DNA from: an uncultured Kangiella sp.
GTDB lineage: Bacteria; Pseudomonadota; Gammaproteobacteria; Enterobacterales; Kangiellaceae
NCBI GenBank assembly: GCA_947503345.1
Contig: CANNCW010000001.1
Location: forward strand, 806,001 to 870,000
Length of the DNA stretch: 64,000 nucleotides
Reading direction: 5' to 3'
Positions 36,189-44,811 of the stretch are shown here, piece by piece (position 1 is the first letter of the stretch; each line of letters begins with the position of its first letter). The position numbers were made by a program, and so were the translations under genes. The notes below the pieces were generated by a model. That model made no database searches and was not told where the DNA came from. It was given only the letters and a program-made list of their open reading frames with translations.

Positions 36189-37979
36189 ATGAAATTTAAA
36201 ATGAAATTAGCTTGTGCGGCTTCTTTATTAGCATTAGGCACAGCAGCTCACGCAGAACGTATGATTGTTACTGGTGACAATGGTCTTAAGAAAGGTCACA
36301 AAGTATTAGCTGAAGGTAACGGTTGGTTCGCAGTAGATTTAGATGAAAATGGCAAAAACGCAATGCGTGGTAAGAAAGGCTTCAAGAAAATGGAAACTGA
36401 CGTTAAACGTTTCCCAATGGGCTTTTCAGATAGCGCGGGCAATCCAAACAGTGTTCAGGTTCTTCCTTATAACTATCTTCAAGCGCAAGGCGATCAATTA
36501 AATTTAGATATGTCTGCAGGCATGAAGGTGTGTGTAATCGACTCTGGCTTAGCAAAAGAAACTGGTGAGACCGGTGGCCGTAACAACGACTTTAATTTTG
36601 CAAACATTACAGGTGATAACGATTCAGGTACTAACGATTGGTTCCGCGATGGTGGTGCTCACGGTACTCACGTAGCTGGTACTATTGGCGCAGCTGATAA
36701 CGGCGTAGGTATCATCGGTGTTGCTCCTGGCGTTGATATGCACATCATCAAAGTATTTAACGATGCTGGTTGGGGTTACTCTTCAGATTTAGCAACAGCA
36801 GTTAACTTATGTGGTGCAGCTGGCGCAAACATCATTAATATGTCACTTGGTGGCGGTGGTGCTAACTCTACTGAAGAAAATGCTATCCAAAACTTCGTTG
36901 ATAACGGTGGTTTAGTATTAGTTGCTGCTGGTAACGACGGTAACACTACTCGTTCATACCCAGCTGGTTATGAAGCTTCTGTGATGGTTGGTGGGGTAAA
37001 TAAAGATGACGGTAAATATGCAGCATCTCAATACCCTTCTTGTACGCAGACAACTGGTAAAGGTAGAAGACAAACGACTACAACTAACGAAAGAATCTGT
37101 GTAGAGATTTCTGGCGGTGGTGAAGATGTATTGTCAACAGTTCCTTCTGGTACTGGTGCAGTGGCAGCTATTACTTCTGATGGCGTAGCCGTTCCTGCTT
37201 CTTCTACTTCAAATACTGGTACAGTTACAGCAGCAAGTTATCACATGGGTACTGCCGAAGCCGTAGATACAGCTGCTTCTGGTAAAGTATGTGTAATTGA
37301 CCGTGGTAATATTTCTTTCGCTGATAAGATTAACAATTGTGGTGCTTCTGGTGGTGTGGCAGCAATCGTAGTGAACAATGAAGCTGGTCAAATCTTCATG
37401 GACATTACTGGTGTTACTACTTCAATTCCAGCAGTGGGCGCTCCTTTAGAATCACGTGGTGATTTAGTAGGCGCATCAAGTATTACTGTTGACGCAACAG
37501 CTGGTGACTACGCAGTATTCTCTGGTACTTCTATGGCGACTCCAACTGTTGCTGGTGCAGCTGCTCTAGTATGGTCTAATCACCCAACGTGTACTGGTGA
37601 AGAGATTCGTGCAGCATTAAAAGCTTCAGCTCAAGATATCGGTGATGCTGGTCGTGACGTACATTTCGGTTATGGTATCGTTAAAGCTAAAGCAGCTAGC
37701 GATTACTTAACTGCAAATGGTTGTAATGGCGGTCCAATCGACCCACCAACAGGTGACGCTGAGTTAACAGGTAACACTTCTAAAGGTGGTCGTCAGGCTA
37801 ACATCAGCTGGAGTGGTTTGAACGGTTCTTCTGTAGATGTTTACATTAATGGAAGCAACAACGGTTCTACTGCTAATGACGGCTCTGCATCGTATAGCAT
37901 CAACAAAGGCGCAAGCTACACGTTCAAAGTATGTGAATCAGGTTCTACAACTGCATGTACTAACGAAATTAACCTTTAA
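36189..37979 (+). CDS. Secreted subtilisin-like protease (S8) with PA insert
   Basis: A 596-residue exported serine protease. A Sec signal peptide ends near AAHA-E (residues 22-23). A short propeptide-like region precedes the catalytic domain with Asp118 (CVIDSGLA), His158 (GGAHGTHVAGTIG), the oxyanion asparagine in VAAGNDGN and Ser448 (SGTSMATPTVAGAA). A protease-associated (PA) domain of roughly 170 residues is inserted between Asn and Ser (GKVCVIDRGNISFADKINNC). The C-terminus (about 520-596) is a small fibronectin-III-like domain. Codon use (GGT, GCT, CGT) suggests high expression. It is followed by a strong terminator and a second subtilase. Confidence 0.93.
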   Translation: MKFKMKLACAASLLALGTAAHAERMIVTGDNGLKKGHKVLAEGNGWFAVDLDENGKNAMRGKKGFKKMETDVKRFPMGFSDSAGNPNSVQVLPYNYLQAQGDQLNLDMSAGMKVCVIDSGLAKETGETGGRNNDFNFANITGDNDSGTNDWFRDGGAHGTHVAGTIGAADNGVGIIGVAPGVDMHIIKVFNDAGWGYSSDLATAVNLCGAAGANIINMSLGGGGANSTEENAIQNFVDNGGLVLVAAGNDGNTTRSYPAGYEASVMVGGVNKDDGKYAASQYPSCTQTTGKGRRQTTTTNERICVEISGGGEDVLSTVPSGTGAVAAITSDGVAVPASSTSNTGTVTAASYHMGTAEAVDTAASGKVCVIDRGNISFADKINNCGASGGVAAIVVNNEAGQIFMDITGVTTSIPAVGAPLESRGDLVGASSITVDATAGDYAVFSGTSMATPTVAGAAALVWSNHPTCTGEEIRAALKASAQDIGDAGRDVHFGYGIVKAKAASDYLTANGCNGGPIDPPTGDAELTGNTSKGGRQANISWSGLNGSSVDVYINGSNNGSTANDGSASYSINKGASYTFKVCESGSTTACTNEINL

Positions 37980-38002
37980 TACTTAATTAAAGTGTTATTA
38001 AG

Positions 38003-38027
38003 AAAGCCCCGCATTGCGGGGCTTTTT
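38003..38027 (+). terminator. Rho-independent terminator after the first subtilase
   Basis: A 10-bp perfect stem AAAGCCCCGC / GCGGGGCTTT around loop ATT, followed by further T residues. It separates the two protease genes, which therefore have independent transcripts. Confidence 0.9.
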
Positions 38028-38181
38028 GCTTTTGAGCGATCTATAGAGAACAAAACTGGTTTGTCCATAAGTAAAATTTATCATACTGGCTTGTGATCCA
38101 TTAAAATAATTGATATAAATTAGGCACCTAAATATTAGGTAAGTATCTAGTAATATTAGAAATATTTAAACGGGGTAGAAA

Positions 38182-39453
38182 ATGAAATATAAAATGAAAT
38201 TAGCTTGTGCAGCTACTATGCTTGCTATGGGCTTATCTGCAAATGCAGGTAACGGTAAAATTAACGTTATCGTTACTTTAAAAGATGACGTAAAAGTAAA
38301 TGGTCATCATCAAAATAAAGGTCAAGCGAAGAAATTGGCAAATGGTATGGGTATTGCTGCTAAGCATACTTATGGCTCAGCAATTTTTGGTTTCTCAGCA
38401 ACAATACCAGAAGCACGTTTAGAGAGCTTAAAGAAGCATCCTAACGTTGCCAATGTTGAAATTGATGAAGTTCAACAGTTAATGCGCGGTCGTCCAGGTG
38501 GCGGTGGTGGTGGCGGTAGTACGTCACAGGTTATTCCTTGGGGTATTTCTGCAGTAAATGCACATACTAATTCTAATGACGGTTCTGGTATCCACGTTTA
38601 CGTTTTAGATACTGGTATTGATTCTGATCATCCAGATGTGAACTTAGGTAATGGCTATGCAGCAACAAACTGTAAAGGTAAGTCGTGTAATACTTCTTGG
38701 GACGATGACCATGGCCATGGTACTCACGTAGCTGGTTCTGTTGGCGCAATTGATAACAGCATTGATGTTGTTGGTGTTGCTCCTGGTGTAACTTTACACG
38801 CTGTTAAGATTTGTACATCACGTGGTTCATGCCCTAGTTCAAATACTATAGCTGGTTTAGACTGGGTAACTAACGAAGTTCAAAACCGTGGTCAAGCGGC
38901 GGTAGCTAACCTATCTATTGGTGGCGGTGGTTCTGTAACTGGTAGCTGTACTGCTAGCGGTTTCTCTGGTTCTGATTCATCTCACAGAGCATATTGTAAT
39001 GCAACTAATGCAGGTGTAGTAATTGCAGTAGCAGCTGGTAACAGCAGTGCAAATGCAGCTAACTATACTCCTGCAGGTTATGCTGATGCAGTTATTACTG
39101 TTTCTTCAGCTCGTGAAGGCAATGACTGGAATAGTTTCTCAAACTGGGGTGTTGGTAGTGCTTCATGGACTAGCAATAATTCTGCACCAGTAGCAATTGC
39201 AGCACCAGGTGGTAGCATTTTATCATTACGTGCTGGTGGTGGAACCACTACTATGAGCGGTACTTCAATGGCTTCTCCTCACGTAGCGGGCGCGTTAGCT
39301 TTATACTTAAAGTCTAATCCTCAAAGCATGAACTACAGTGCTTTTGAGAATGCACGTGCAGCTTTATTAAACTCAGCAACCAGTACTTCTAACTGGAACA
39401 ACACTTCAGGTAACCCTCACTCTGAAGATATGTTAAATGCTGGAAGCCTATAA
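38182..39453 (+). CDS. Secreted subtilisin-like protease (S8) with I9 propeptide
   Basis: A 423-residue exported protease. The signal peptide (MKYKMKLACAATMLAMGLS, cleaved after ANA) is almost the same as that of the neighbouring subtilase. An I9 inhibitor propeptide follows (INVIVTLKDD to VANVEIDE), then a basic RGRP site and a seven-glycine linker. The catalytic triad is Asp143 (VLDTGIDSDHPD), His179 (HGHGTHVAG) and Ser362 (SGTSMASPHVAGA), with VAAGNS for the oxyanion. Paired cysteines such as NCKGKSC suggest disulfides. It resembles proteinase-K-like extracellular enzymes. No C-terminal domain is present. AAACGGGGTAG precedes the ATG. Confidence 0.94.
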   Translation: MKYKMKLACAATMLAMGLSANAGNGKINVIVTLKDDVKVNGHHQNKGQAKKLANGMGIAAKHTYGSAIFGFSATIPEARLESLKKHPNVANVEIDEVQQLMRGRPGGGGGGGSTSQVIPWGISAVNAHTNSNDGSGIHVYVLDTGIDSDHPDVNLGNGYAATNCKGKSCNTSWDDDHGHGTHVAGSVGAIDNSIDVVGVAPGVTLHAVKICTSRGSCPSSNTIAGLDWVTNEVQNRGQAAVANLSIGGGGSVTGSCTASGFSGSDSSHRAYCNATNAGVVIAVAAGNSSANAANYTPAGYADAVITVSSAREGNDWNSFSNWGVGSASWTSNNSAPVAIAAPGGSILSLRAGGGTTTMSGTSMASPHVAGALALYLKSNPQSMNYSAFENARAALLNSATSTSNWNNTSGNPHSEDMLNAGSL

Positions 39454-39474
39454 TTAATAGTAACTACTATTAAT

Positions 39475-39504
39475 AAAAATCCCCGCTTTTGCGGGGATTT
39501 TTTT
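39475..39504 (+). terminator. Bidirectional terminator
   Basis: A 12-bp stem AAAAATCCCCGC / GCGGGGATTTTT with loop TTTT, and T runs on both strands. It lies between the second subtilase and the convergent dioxygenase gene and can serve both. Confidence 0.92.
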
Positions 39505-39518
39505 ATGCAACAAAGGTG

Positions 39519-40235
39519 TTACGGTTGACTTTGATTAAGGCCATACATTTCTTGAGCTCTTTGGTATAAAACCCAACTAGTGAAAATATATTTGTCGTTA
39601 GAGATAGGTTTTTGACCTCTGTGTGTATGAGTAAAACCGGCAGGAAAAATTACAAGAGAACCTTGTTTAGGTTTGCTTTTAACTTTTTGATAGAAGAAGT
39701 CGGTTTCGCCACCTTCTTCAACGTCGTTTAGATAGAACATCCAAACTAAACTACGATGTAAGCTGTCTTGATTAGGATCAGTCGGGTGAGGGTAGTGCTC
39801 AGAGTGCCAATGAAAATAGCCTCCTTCGCCTTTATCGTACTTTTGCATATTTACAGAGCCTAAACGATAAACCGCACGTAAAAATTGAGCCAAAGTTTCA
39901 TCATCCATTTTTTCCACATCAACGTAGGAAAGAGTTTCCATTTCGCCTTCTTTATTTTGATACATTAACGAAATGGCACCGGCTAACAAGAACGGATATT
40001 GACGAACATAATGTATTAAACCCTTTAGCACCACATCTTGCAGGTGAGTCATCTCATCTTGCCATTCATCGGCAAAATTGGTAACAGTAATATCAGTACT
40101 ATTCTTTTTGATCTTATCGACACCTTGTCCAGTTTCTCCTTGATGCTTATTTGGGCTGTTTTCAAATTTATCTATACAGCGTTGGCAAAACTCGGGAGTA
40201 AGTGCGCTTTCGTAAATATTAATAAAACTGGACAT
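39519..40235 (-). CDS. 2-oxoglutarate/Fe(II) dioxygenase, prolyl-4-hydroxylase-like
   Basis: A 238-residue cytoplasmic oxygenase with the double-stranded beta-helix of the P4H/PKHD group. The iron facial triad would be His144 and Glu146 in FHWHSEHYP (H-x-E where H-x-D is usual) and His203 or His205 in FTHTHRG. A lysine or arginine in NDKYIFTSW would bind 2-oxoglutarate. YLNDVEEGGETDF is the conserved core strand. GGGGG precedes the start. The substrate is unknown. It diverges from the TRAP binding-protein gene. Confidence 0.82.
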   Translation of the reverse strand: MSSFINIYESALTPEFCQRCIDKFENSPNKHQGETGQGVDKIKKNSTDITVTNFADEWQDEMTHLQDVVLKGLIHYVRQYPFLLAGAISLMYQNKEGEMETLSYVDVEKMDDETLAQFLRAVYRLGSVNMQKYDKGEGGYFHWHSEHYPHPTDPNQDSLHRSLVWMFYLNDVEEGGETDFFYQKVKSKPKQGSLVIFPAGFTHTHRGQKPISNDKYIFTSWVLYQRAQEMYGLNQSQP

Positions 40236-40327
40236 GTATCGACCCCCATCAGGTCTATTTATTCGGTTGCCATAGCCTATTATAGTAGGTACATTGTTGC
40301 CAGTAGTTTTTTATATAAAGCGGAAAT

Positions 40328-41425
40328 ATGAAAAGAAGAAAGTTTGTAAGTGGATTAGGTGTTACGGCAGCGGTAGGTTTAACTGCTTGCTCTCAATCCG
40401 ATAGCAAAAAAGAGCACAAAACGGCTACTAAGTTTGATGGAAAAGTTATTGATTGGACGATGGTGACTACTTGGCCGAAAAATTTTGCAGGATTAGGTGA
40501 AGGTGCAGAATATTTAGCGGAGCTCATTAACCAAATGAGCGGTGGCCGAATGAATGTAAAAGTTTATGGTGCAGGTGAATTAGTCCCGGCATTGCAGGTT
40601 TTTGAATCGGTGGCCATTGGTGCAGCTCAAATGGGCCATGGGGCTGCTTATTATTGGCGTGGTAAATTAAATATGGCACCATTTTTTGCTGCAGTCCCGT
40701 TTGGATTAAATGCCCAAGAGATGAATGGCTGGTTGTTCCATGGTGGTGGATTAGAGTTATGGCGAGAACTGTATGAGCCTGTGGGATTAATCCCAGAGCC
40801 AGCTGGTAATACAGGTGTACAAATGGCTGGTTGGTTTAATAAAGAGATAAAAACATTAGAGGACGTGAAAGGGTTAAAGATGCGCATTCCAGGGTTAGGT
40901 GGCGAAGTTTGGAAGCGAGCGGGTGGAATTCCAGTCCTTATGCCTGGTGGTGAAGTTTTTACCTCCCTAGAAACTGGGGCAATCGATGCGGCAGAGTGGG
41001 TTGGTCCTTATAATGATTTAGCATTTGGATTATTTAAAGCGGCCAAATACTATTATTACCCTGGTTGGCATGAACCAGGTACTACCTTAGAAGCTTTAAT
41101 TAACAAAGATGCTTATGAGAAGTTGCCAGAAGATTTGCAGCAAGTAGTAACTAATGCTTGTCGTACGGCTAATGCTGATATGTTGTCTCAGTTTACCGCA
41201 AGAAATAATGAAGCTTTGCAGACATTGATAGAAAAACATGGTGTGGAACTAAAGGAGTTACCACAAGATGTTCTACAGGAGTTAGCTAGAATATCAGATG
41301 AAATGTTAGCGGAGCAGGCAGAAACGGAGCTTGATAAAAGAATCTTGAATTCATTTAAAAAGTTTAGAAAAGAGGCGCGTCAGTGGCATAAGGTTTCAGA
41401 GCAAAGTTATTACGAGGGACGCTAA
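40328..41425 (+). CDS. TRAP transporter substrate-binding protein (DctP family, TakP-like)
   Basis: A 365-residue extracytoplasmic solute receptor. The N-terminus combines a twin arginine (KRRKFVSGLG) with a lipobox (VGLTAC, Cys21), so it may be a Tat-exported, membrane-tethered lipoprotein. DctP signatures follow: MVTTWPKNFAGLGEGAEYLA, VKGLKMRIPGLGGEVWKRAGG (arginine for carboxylate binding), EVFTSLETGAIDAAEW and YYYYPGWHEPG. The TakP-like branch binds 2-oxoacids, which is inference for this one. The membrane subunits lie 2.4 kb away on the opposite strand, beyond murI. Confidence 0.88.
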   Translation: MKRRKFVSGLGVTAAVGLTACSQSDSKKEHKTATKFDGKVIDWTMVTTWPKNFAGLGEGAEYLAELINQMSGGRMNVKVYGAGELVPALQVFESVAIGAAQMGHGAAYYWRGKLNMAPFFAAVPFGLNAQEMNGWLFHGGGLELWRELYEPVGLIPEPAGNTGVQMAGWFNKEIKTLEDVKGLKMRIPGLGGEVWKRAGGIPVLMPGGEVFTSLETGAIDAAEWVGPYNDLAFGLFKAAKYYYYPGWHEPGTTLEALINKDAYEKLPEDLQQVVTNACRTANADMLSQFTARNNEALQTLIEKHGVELKELPQDVLQELARISDEMLAEQAETELDKRILNSFKKFRKEARQWHKVSEQSYYEGR

Positions 41426-41428
41426 TAA

Positions 41429-41695
41429 ATGTTTTTTTGGATCTCCTTTTTAATGTTTATAGCCTTTATCTTTATTTCGAATTATCTAATGATGAATCGA
41501 GTTTTACCTGCGCTCGATGAAAAAATAAAAGTATTACCGTCGGAACAGTCGCACCAAGTTAAGGCTTATTTGGGCTCTCTGCCTGAATCAAAACAAAGAG
41601 GGTGGGTATATCTGTTTTTAAAATATTTTAATTACATCCAAGCCTTTATGGGGTTACTTCTAATCTGCAATATAATTTACTTTAGTATCACTTGA
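41429..41695 (+). CDS. Small two-helix membrane protein, unknown
   Basis: I do not recognise this gene. It codes for 88 residues with a hydrophobic N-terminal helix (FFWISFLMFIAFIFISNYLMM), a charged middle of about 40 residues containing two proline-rich turns, and a C-terminal helix (FMGLLLICNIIYFSIT). It starts 3 bases after the TRAP receptor stop and is probably translated with it. Its last 36 bases overlap the end of murI in antisense. It might assist the receptor or transporter, but nothing in the sequence proves this. Confidence 0.6.
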   Translation: MFFWISFLMFIAFIFISNYLMMNRVLPALDEKIKVLPSEQSHQVKAYLGSLPESKQRGWVYLFLKYFNYIQAFMGLLLICNIIYFSIT

Positions 41696-42451
41696 TAATA
41701 AGCGTGAAAAGATCGAGTTGTGAGATTCAGAACCTAGACTGGAATAGAAAGTGCTACGCCCACTATGACTAGAATTTAATATCCCTTGTTCATTAAGAAT
41801 TTTGTTAAGTTGCAATGAAACTGCGTTAGCGTTGTCAACAATAGTTAATGGTGTTTCTGCAGCAACTTTTTGGATGGCATTTTTTAAAAAAGGATAGTGA
41901 GTACAACCTAAAACCAAAGTGTCTATATTATTGTTTAGCATAGGTTGTAAATAGCGCTTGATAAGACCAATGGTTTGCTCGGTTTCAAGTTCCCCCAATT
42001 CAACTTGCTCTACAAAACCTAGGCAATGTGATTCAAAAACTTTAAAACCTTTTGCGTAGGTATTTTTTAAGTTTTGATAACGCTGACTTGATAGCGTATG
42101 ACTGGTGGCAAAAACGCCAATTTTGTTGGTTTTAGTAATTAGTGTTGCTGGTTTAATGGCTGGCTCGATTGCAATAATTGGGATGCTGTATTCGGCGCGA
42201 AGCCACTCTGCCATAAGAGCTGTAGCTGTATTGCAGGCAATCACCATAGCCTTAGTGTTTTGTTCATGAAAGAAATTTGCAATGAATAAGCAACGTTCTT
42301 TTAGCCTTGCTTCATCAAGTTTACCATAAGGTGCATACTTAGAATCAGCGAAGTAGATCAAATTCTCATTAGGTAGGCGTTCTTGAATGGCATTCAAAAT
42401 AGAAAGGCCACCAACACCAGAGTCAAATATACCAATGGGGGCTTCAGACAT
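41660..42451 (-). CDS. murI: Glutamate racemase
   Basis: Makes D-glutamate for peptidoglycan. The 263-residue protein has both catalytic cysteines: VIACNTATA and LGCTHYPFL. It also carries IGIFDSGVGGLSIL and YFADSKYAPYG. The start overlaps the DctM stop (TAATG), so it is cotranscribed with the transporter genes. Its 3' end runs 36 bases into the convergent small membrane gene. A cofactor-independent racemase of ordinary length. Confidence 0.95.
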   Translation of the reverse strand: MSEAPIGIFDSGVGGLSILNAIQERLPNENLIYFADSKYAPYGKLDEARLKERCLFIANFFHEQNTKAMVIACNTATALMAEWLRAEYSIPIIAIEPAIKPATLITKTNKIGVFATSHTLSSQRYQNLKNTYAKGFKVFESHCLGFVEQVELGELETEQTIGLIKRYLQPMLNNNIDTLVLGCTHYPFLKNAIQKVAAETPLTIVDNANAVSLQLNKILNEQGILNSSHSGRSTFYSSLGSESHNSIFSRLLSSDTKVNYIAD

Positions 42452-43839
42452 TAGTTACCCATAACAGATGGTAGCCAAGTAGCCAGTGCTGGCCATATAG
42501 CAATCATCATTAATACGAAAACTTGTATAGCTATAAAGGGTAGAACACCTTTATAAATATGCTTAGTTTTGACTTCATTGGGAGCAACCCCTCGCAAATA
42601 GAATAATGCAAAACCAAATGGAGGGGTTAAAAAAGAGGTTTGTAAATTAATAGCAATTAAAATACCGAGCCAAACCGGATCGGCACCCATTAATAATAGG
42701 ACAGGTCCAACGATAGGGACAATGACAAAAGTAATTTCAATAAAATCGAGTATAAAACCTAATAGGAACATTGCTATCATTACTATGAGTAAAGCAGTGA
42801 ATAGTCCTCCAGGTAGCTGATTAAAGAATTGATGGATCATTTCATCACCGCCCAACAGGCGGAATACTAGCGAAAATATAGATGCTCCAATTAAAATGAG
42901 AAATACCATACTAGTGGTTTTCACAGTGGAGCGCATAACATCTTGAAGCCTTGCTAAATCAAATTGCTTACGCCAAATTGATAATAGAATGGCGCCTAAA
43001 GCTCCAATAGCGGCTGCTTCCGTTGGCGTTGCATAACCTTTTAAGATTGAACCTAAAACGGCAACTATCAACAGTAAAGGTGCCGCTAGATTTTTTAAAG
43101 CGGTGAAATATAAATCTTTACGCTTAATATTTTCTTCTAATTCAAAAGCGGGAGCTTTTTCAGGATTACGCCATGCGGTAAAAATAATGTAGCTGATATA
43201 ACTAATAACTAAAATCATTCCTGGAATAATAGCGCCCATAAATAAATCGCCAATAGAAGCGACTTGATCGGTTTTAAGTCCTTGTCCTTTGGCTTCAGTC
43301 ATAGCATTAGCTAAAACATCACCAAGTAAAACCAAAACAATCGAAGGCGGAATAATTTGACCTAATGTACCAGAAGCACAAATAATTCCAGTGGAAAGCT
43401 CCTTTTGGTAACCTCGCTTTATCATCGCAGGTAAAGAGAGTAATCCCATTGTTACAACGGTGGCACCAACAATGCCGGTACTAGCAGCAAGTAACATCCC
43501 AACAATTGTGACAGAAATGCCAAGTCCGCCTCGGAGTTTTCCGAACAGTGTGGCCATTGATTCGAGTAGATCTTCTGCGATTTTGGCTCGCTCTAACATT
43601 AATCCCATGAAGATGAAAAGTGGAACAGCTATGAGAGTTCCCCGCTCCATAATTTTAAAGAGCCGCCCACCGAGGAAGTGGAAACGAGTGGGATCGATAA
43701 CTCCTAAAGTTATACCAATAGCGGCAAAGGCTAGTGACACGCCGGCAAGTGTTATCGCGACCGGATAGCCCATAATTAAAACTAGGCAGACAACAACAAA
43801 TAAAAGCAAGGGAAGAAACTCAATAAATAACTCAAGCAT
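42451..43839 (-). CDS. TRAP transporter large permease (DctM)
   Basis: About 462 residues, roughly 12 hydrophobic segments. DctM-family marks are VALFIFMGLMLERAK-like VPLFIFMGLML, the GATVVTMGLLSLPAMIKRGY region, CASGTLGQIIPPSIVLVLLGD and LQTSFLTPPFGFALFYLRGVAP near the C-terminus. Together with DctQ and a periplasmic receptor it drives sodium-linked uptake. The start at 43839 is set by GGAG nine bases upstream. It overlaps the DctQ stop by 8 bases. Confidence 0.92.
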   Translation of the reverse strand: MLELFIEFLPLLLFVVVCLVLIMGYPVAITLAGVSLAFAAIGITLGVIDPTRFHFLGGRLFKIMERGTLIAVPLFIFMGLMLERAKIAEDLLESMATLFGKLRGGLGISVTIVGMLLAASTGIVGATVVTMGLLSLPAMIKRGYQKELSTGIICASGTLGQIIPPSIVLVLLGDVLANAMTEAKGQGLKTDQVASIGDLFMGAIIPGMILVISYISYIIFTAWRNPEKAPAFELEENIKRKDLYFTALKNLAAPLLLIVAVLGSILKGYATPTEAAAIGALGAILLSIWRKQFDLARLQDVMRSTVKTTSMVFLILIGASIFSLVFRLLGGDEMIHQFFNQLPGGLFTALLIVMIAMFLLGFILDFIEITFVIVPIVGPVLLLMGADPVWLGILIAINLQTSFLTPPFGFALFYLRGVAPNEVKTKHIYKGVLPFIAIQVFVLMMIAIWPALATWLPSVMGN

Positions 43840-44398
43840 GAGCTTCATCTCCTTTAGATTGGTGAGCAACTAAGTTTGGGTCAGGGGCATGACCTAATAA
43901 GAATAAAACATTATTAATGGTGCTGGCTAAGCCTTGCAAAACTAACGTTATTGGTAATAAAAGCATTAAGCTCATAAGAATGTATAAATAAGGGATGCCT
44001 CCTGGATCATTAGAACCAGTTTCTAACGCCCAATTAAGAGCCACGGTGTTGACGGTGTAAAAATAAATAAACCAGCAAACAGGTAGTAACAAGAAGGTAA
44101 AGCCGAAAATCTCAACCCAAGCTTTTTTCCTCGCGGAGAATTTTTGGTAAAAAACATCAACTCGGACGTGGGAGTTATGTTTGAGAGCATAGGCTGAGCC
44201 GAGCATGAATACAGTGGCATGCATATAAGTGACAGACTCTGCTAAAGCTATGGCGCTGAGTTCAAAACCATGTCTAAAAATTAAGACTAAAACAATGGTT
44301 GTAACCATTAATAGGGTTAACCAGGCAATTAATTTCCCCATCATTTCGATAAGCCACTCGATGCTTGAGGCGATTTTTTTTAGAATTTGTATGAACAT
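43832..44398 (-). CDS. TRAP transporter small permease (DctQ)
   Basis: About 188 residues with four hydrophobic helices. Family marks are SIEWLIEMMGKLIAWLTLLMV at the N-terminus, the HNSHVRVDVFYQKFSARKK loop and WALETGSNDPGGIPYLYILM. The SHVRVD and GIPY motifs identify the TakQ/DctQ branch used for 2-oxoacids and mannitol. The start at 44398 is chosen over an upstream in-frame ATG because it begins at the first conserved helix. It precedes dctM in an overlapping operon that runs on into murI. Confidence 0.88.
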   Translation of the reverse strand: MFIQILKKIASSIEWLIEMMGKLIAWLTLLMVTTIVLVLIFRHGFELSAIALAESVTYMHATVFMLGSAYALKHNSHVRVDVFYQKFSARKKAWVEIFGFTFLLLPVCWFIYFYTVNTVALNWALETGSNDPGGIPYLYILMSLMLLLPITLVLQGLASTINNVLFLLGHAPDPNLVAHQSKGDEAHA

Positions 44399-44811
44399 TG
44401 AGCACCAAAATATTTGCTGTTTAAGTTTTAATCGAAGTCCGTTTTCCACAAGCTTGAACAAAAATCAAACCAAATAAAACTTAATAACTTACATTTGATT
44501 ATTTTTTCATCTTATTGTTTTTAAAGGATATTTTGGTTTGGTGAAACGTGATTCAGTTAAAAAATGAATAAAGTCATTTATTAAAAACCAAAAACCTAAC
44601 TTTTTCCTCACAGACTTATCCACAGAAAATGTGATCTTGTGGATAAAAATTATGAGAAGAATTCTCAAGATACTTAAAAATGAATAAATGATCCATTATT
44701 TGTTAAAAAATAAATAGTTTACGTTTTGAAACAAATTAATGCATCGGATTGGGAATAAAAAGGTTTCTTATAAGTTAATATTAAACACAAATAGTAAAAA
44801 GGGAAAAGCAT
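44399..44811 (+). other. Gene-free AT-rich divergent region with DnaA boxes
   Basis: About 410 AT-rich bases between dctQ and the serine hydrolase, containing the promoters of both. The clearest features are the two inverted DnaA boxes listed separately. The rest contains A/T tracts (for example 44697-44720) but no open frame, tRNA or clear hairpin. Confidence 0.55.
44616..44646 (+). promoter_or_regulatory. Two inverted perfect DnaA boxes
   Basis: TTATCCACA at 44616-44624 and TGTGGATAA at 44638-44646 are both exact matches to the strong DnaA-box consensus. They are arranged head-to-head and separated by 13 bases. They lie about 165 bases before the serine hydrolase gene. The site may bind DnaA for transcriptional control or titration. 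No dnaA, mnmG or dnaN is nearby. Confidence 0.65.

Noticed and set aside
38503-38523. Short G-rich tandem repeat as a possible variable-number locus
   Set aside because: It encodes the Gly7 linker after the propeptide; mixed GGT/GGC codons do not form a pure repeat.
36189-39453. Simple tandem duplication of one subtilase gene
   Set aside because: Only leader and ribosome-binding region agree. Domain layout, catalytic spacing and lengths differ, and each gene has its own terminator.
44616-44646. Chromosomal replication origin
   Set aside because: Only two DnaA boxes are present, with no cluster, no GATC-rich or 13-mer array, and no dnaA, dnaN or mnmG nearby.
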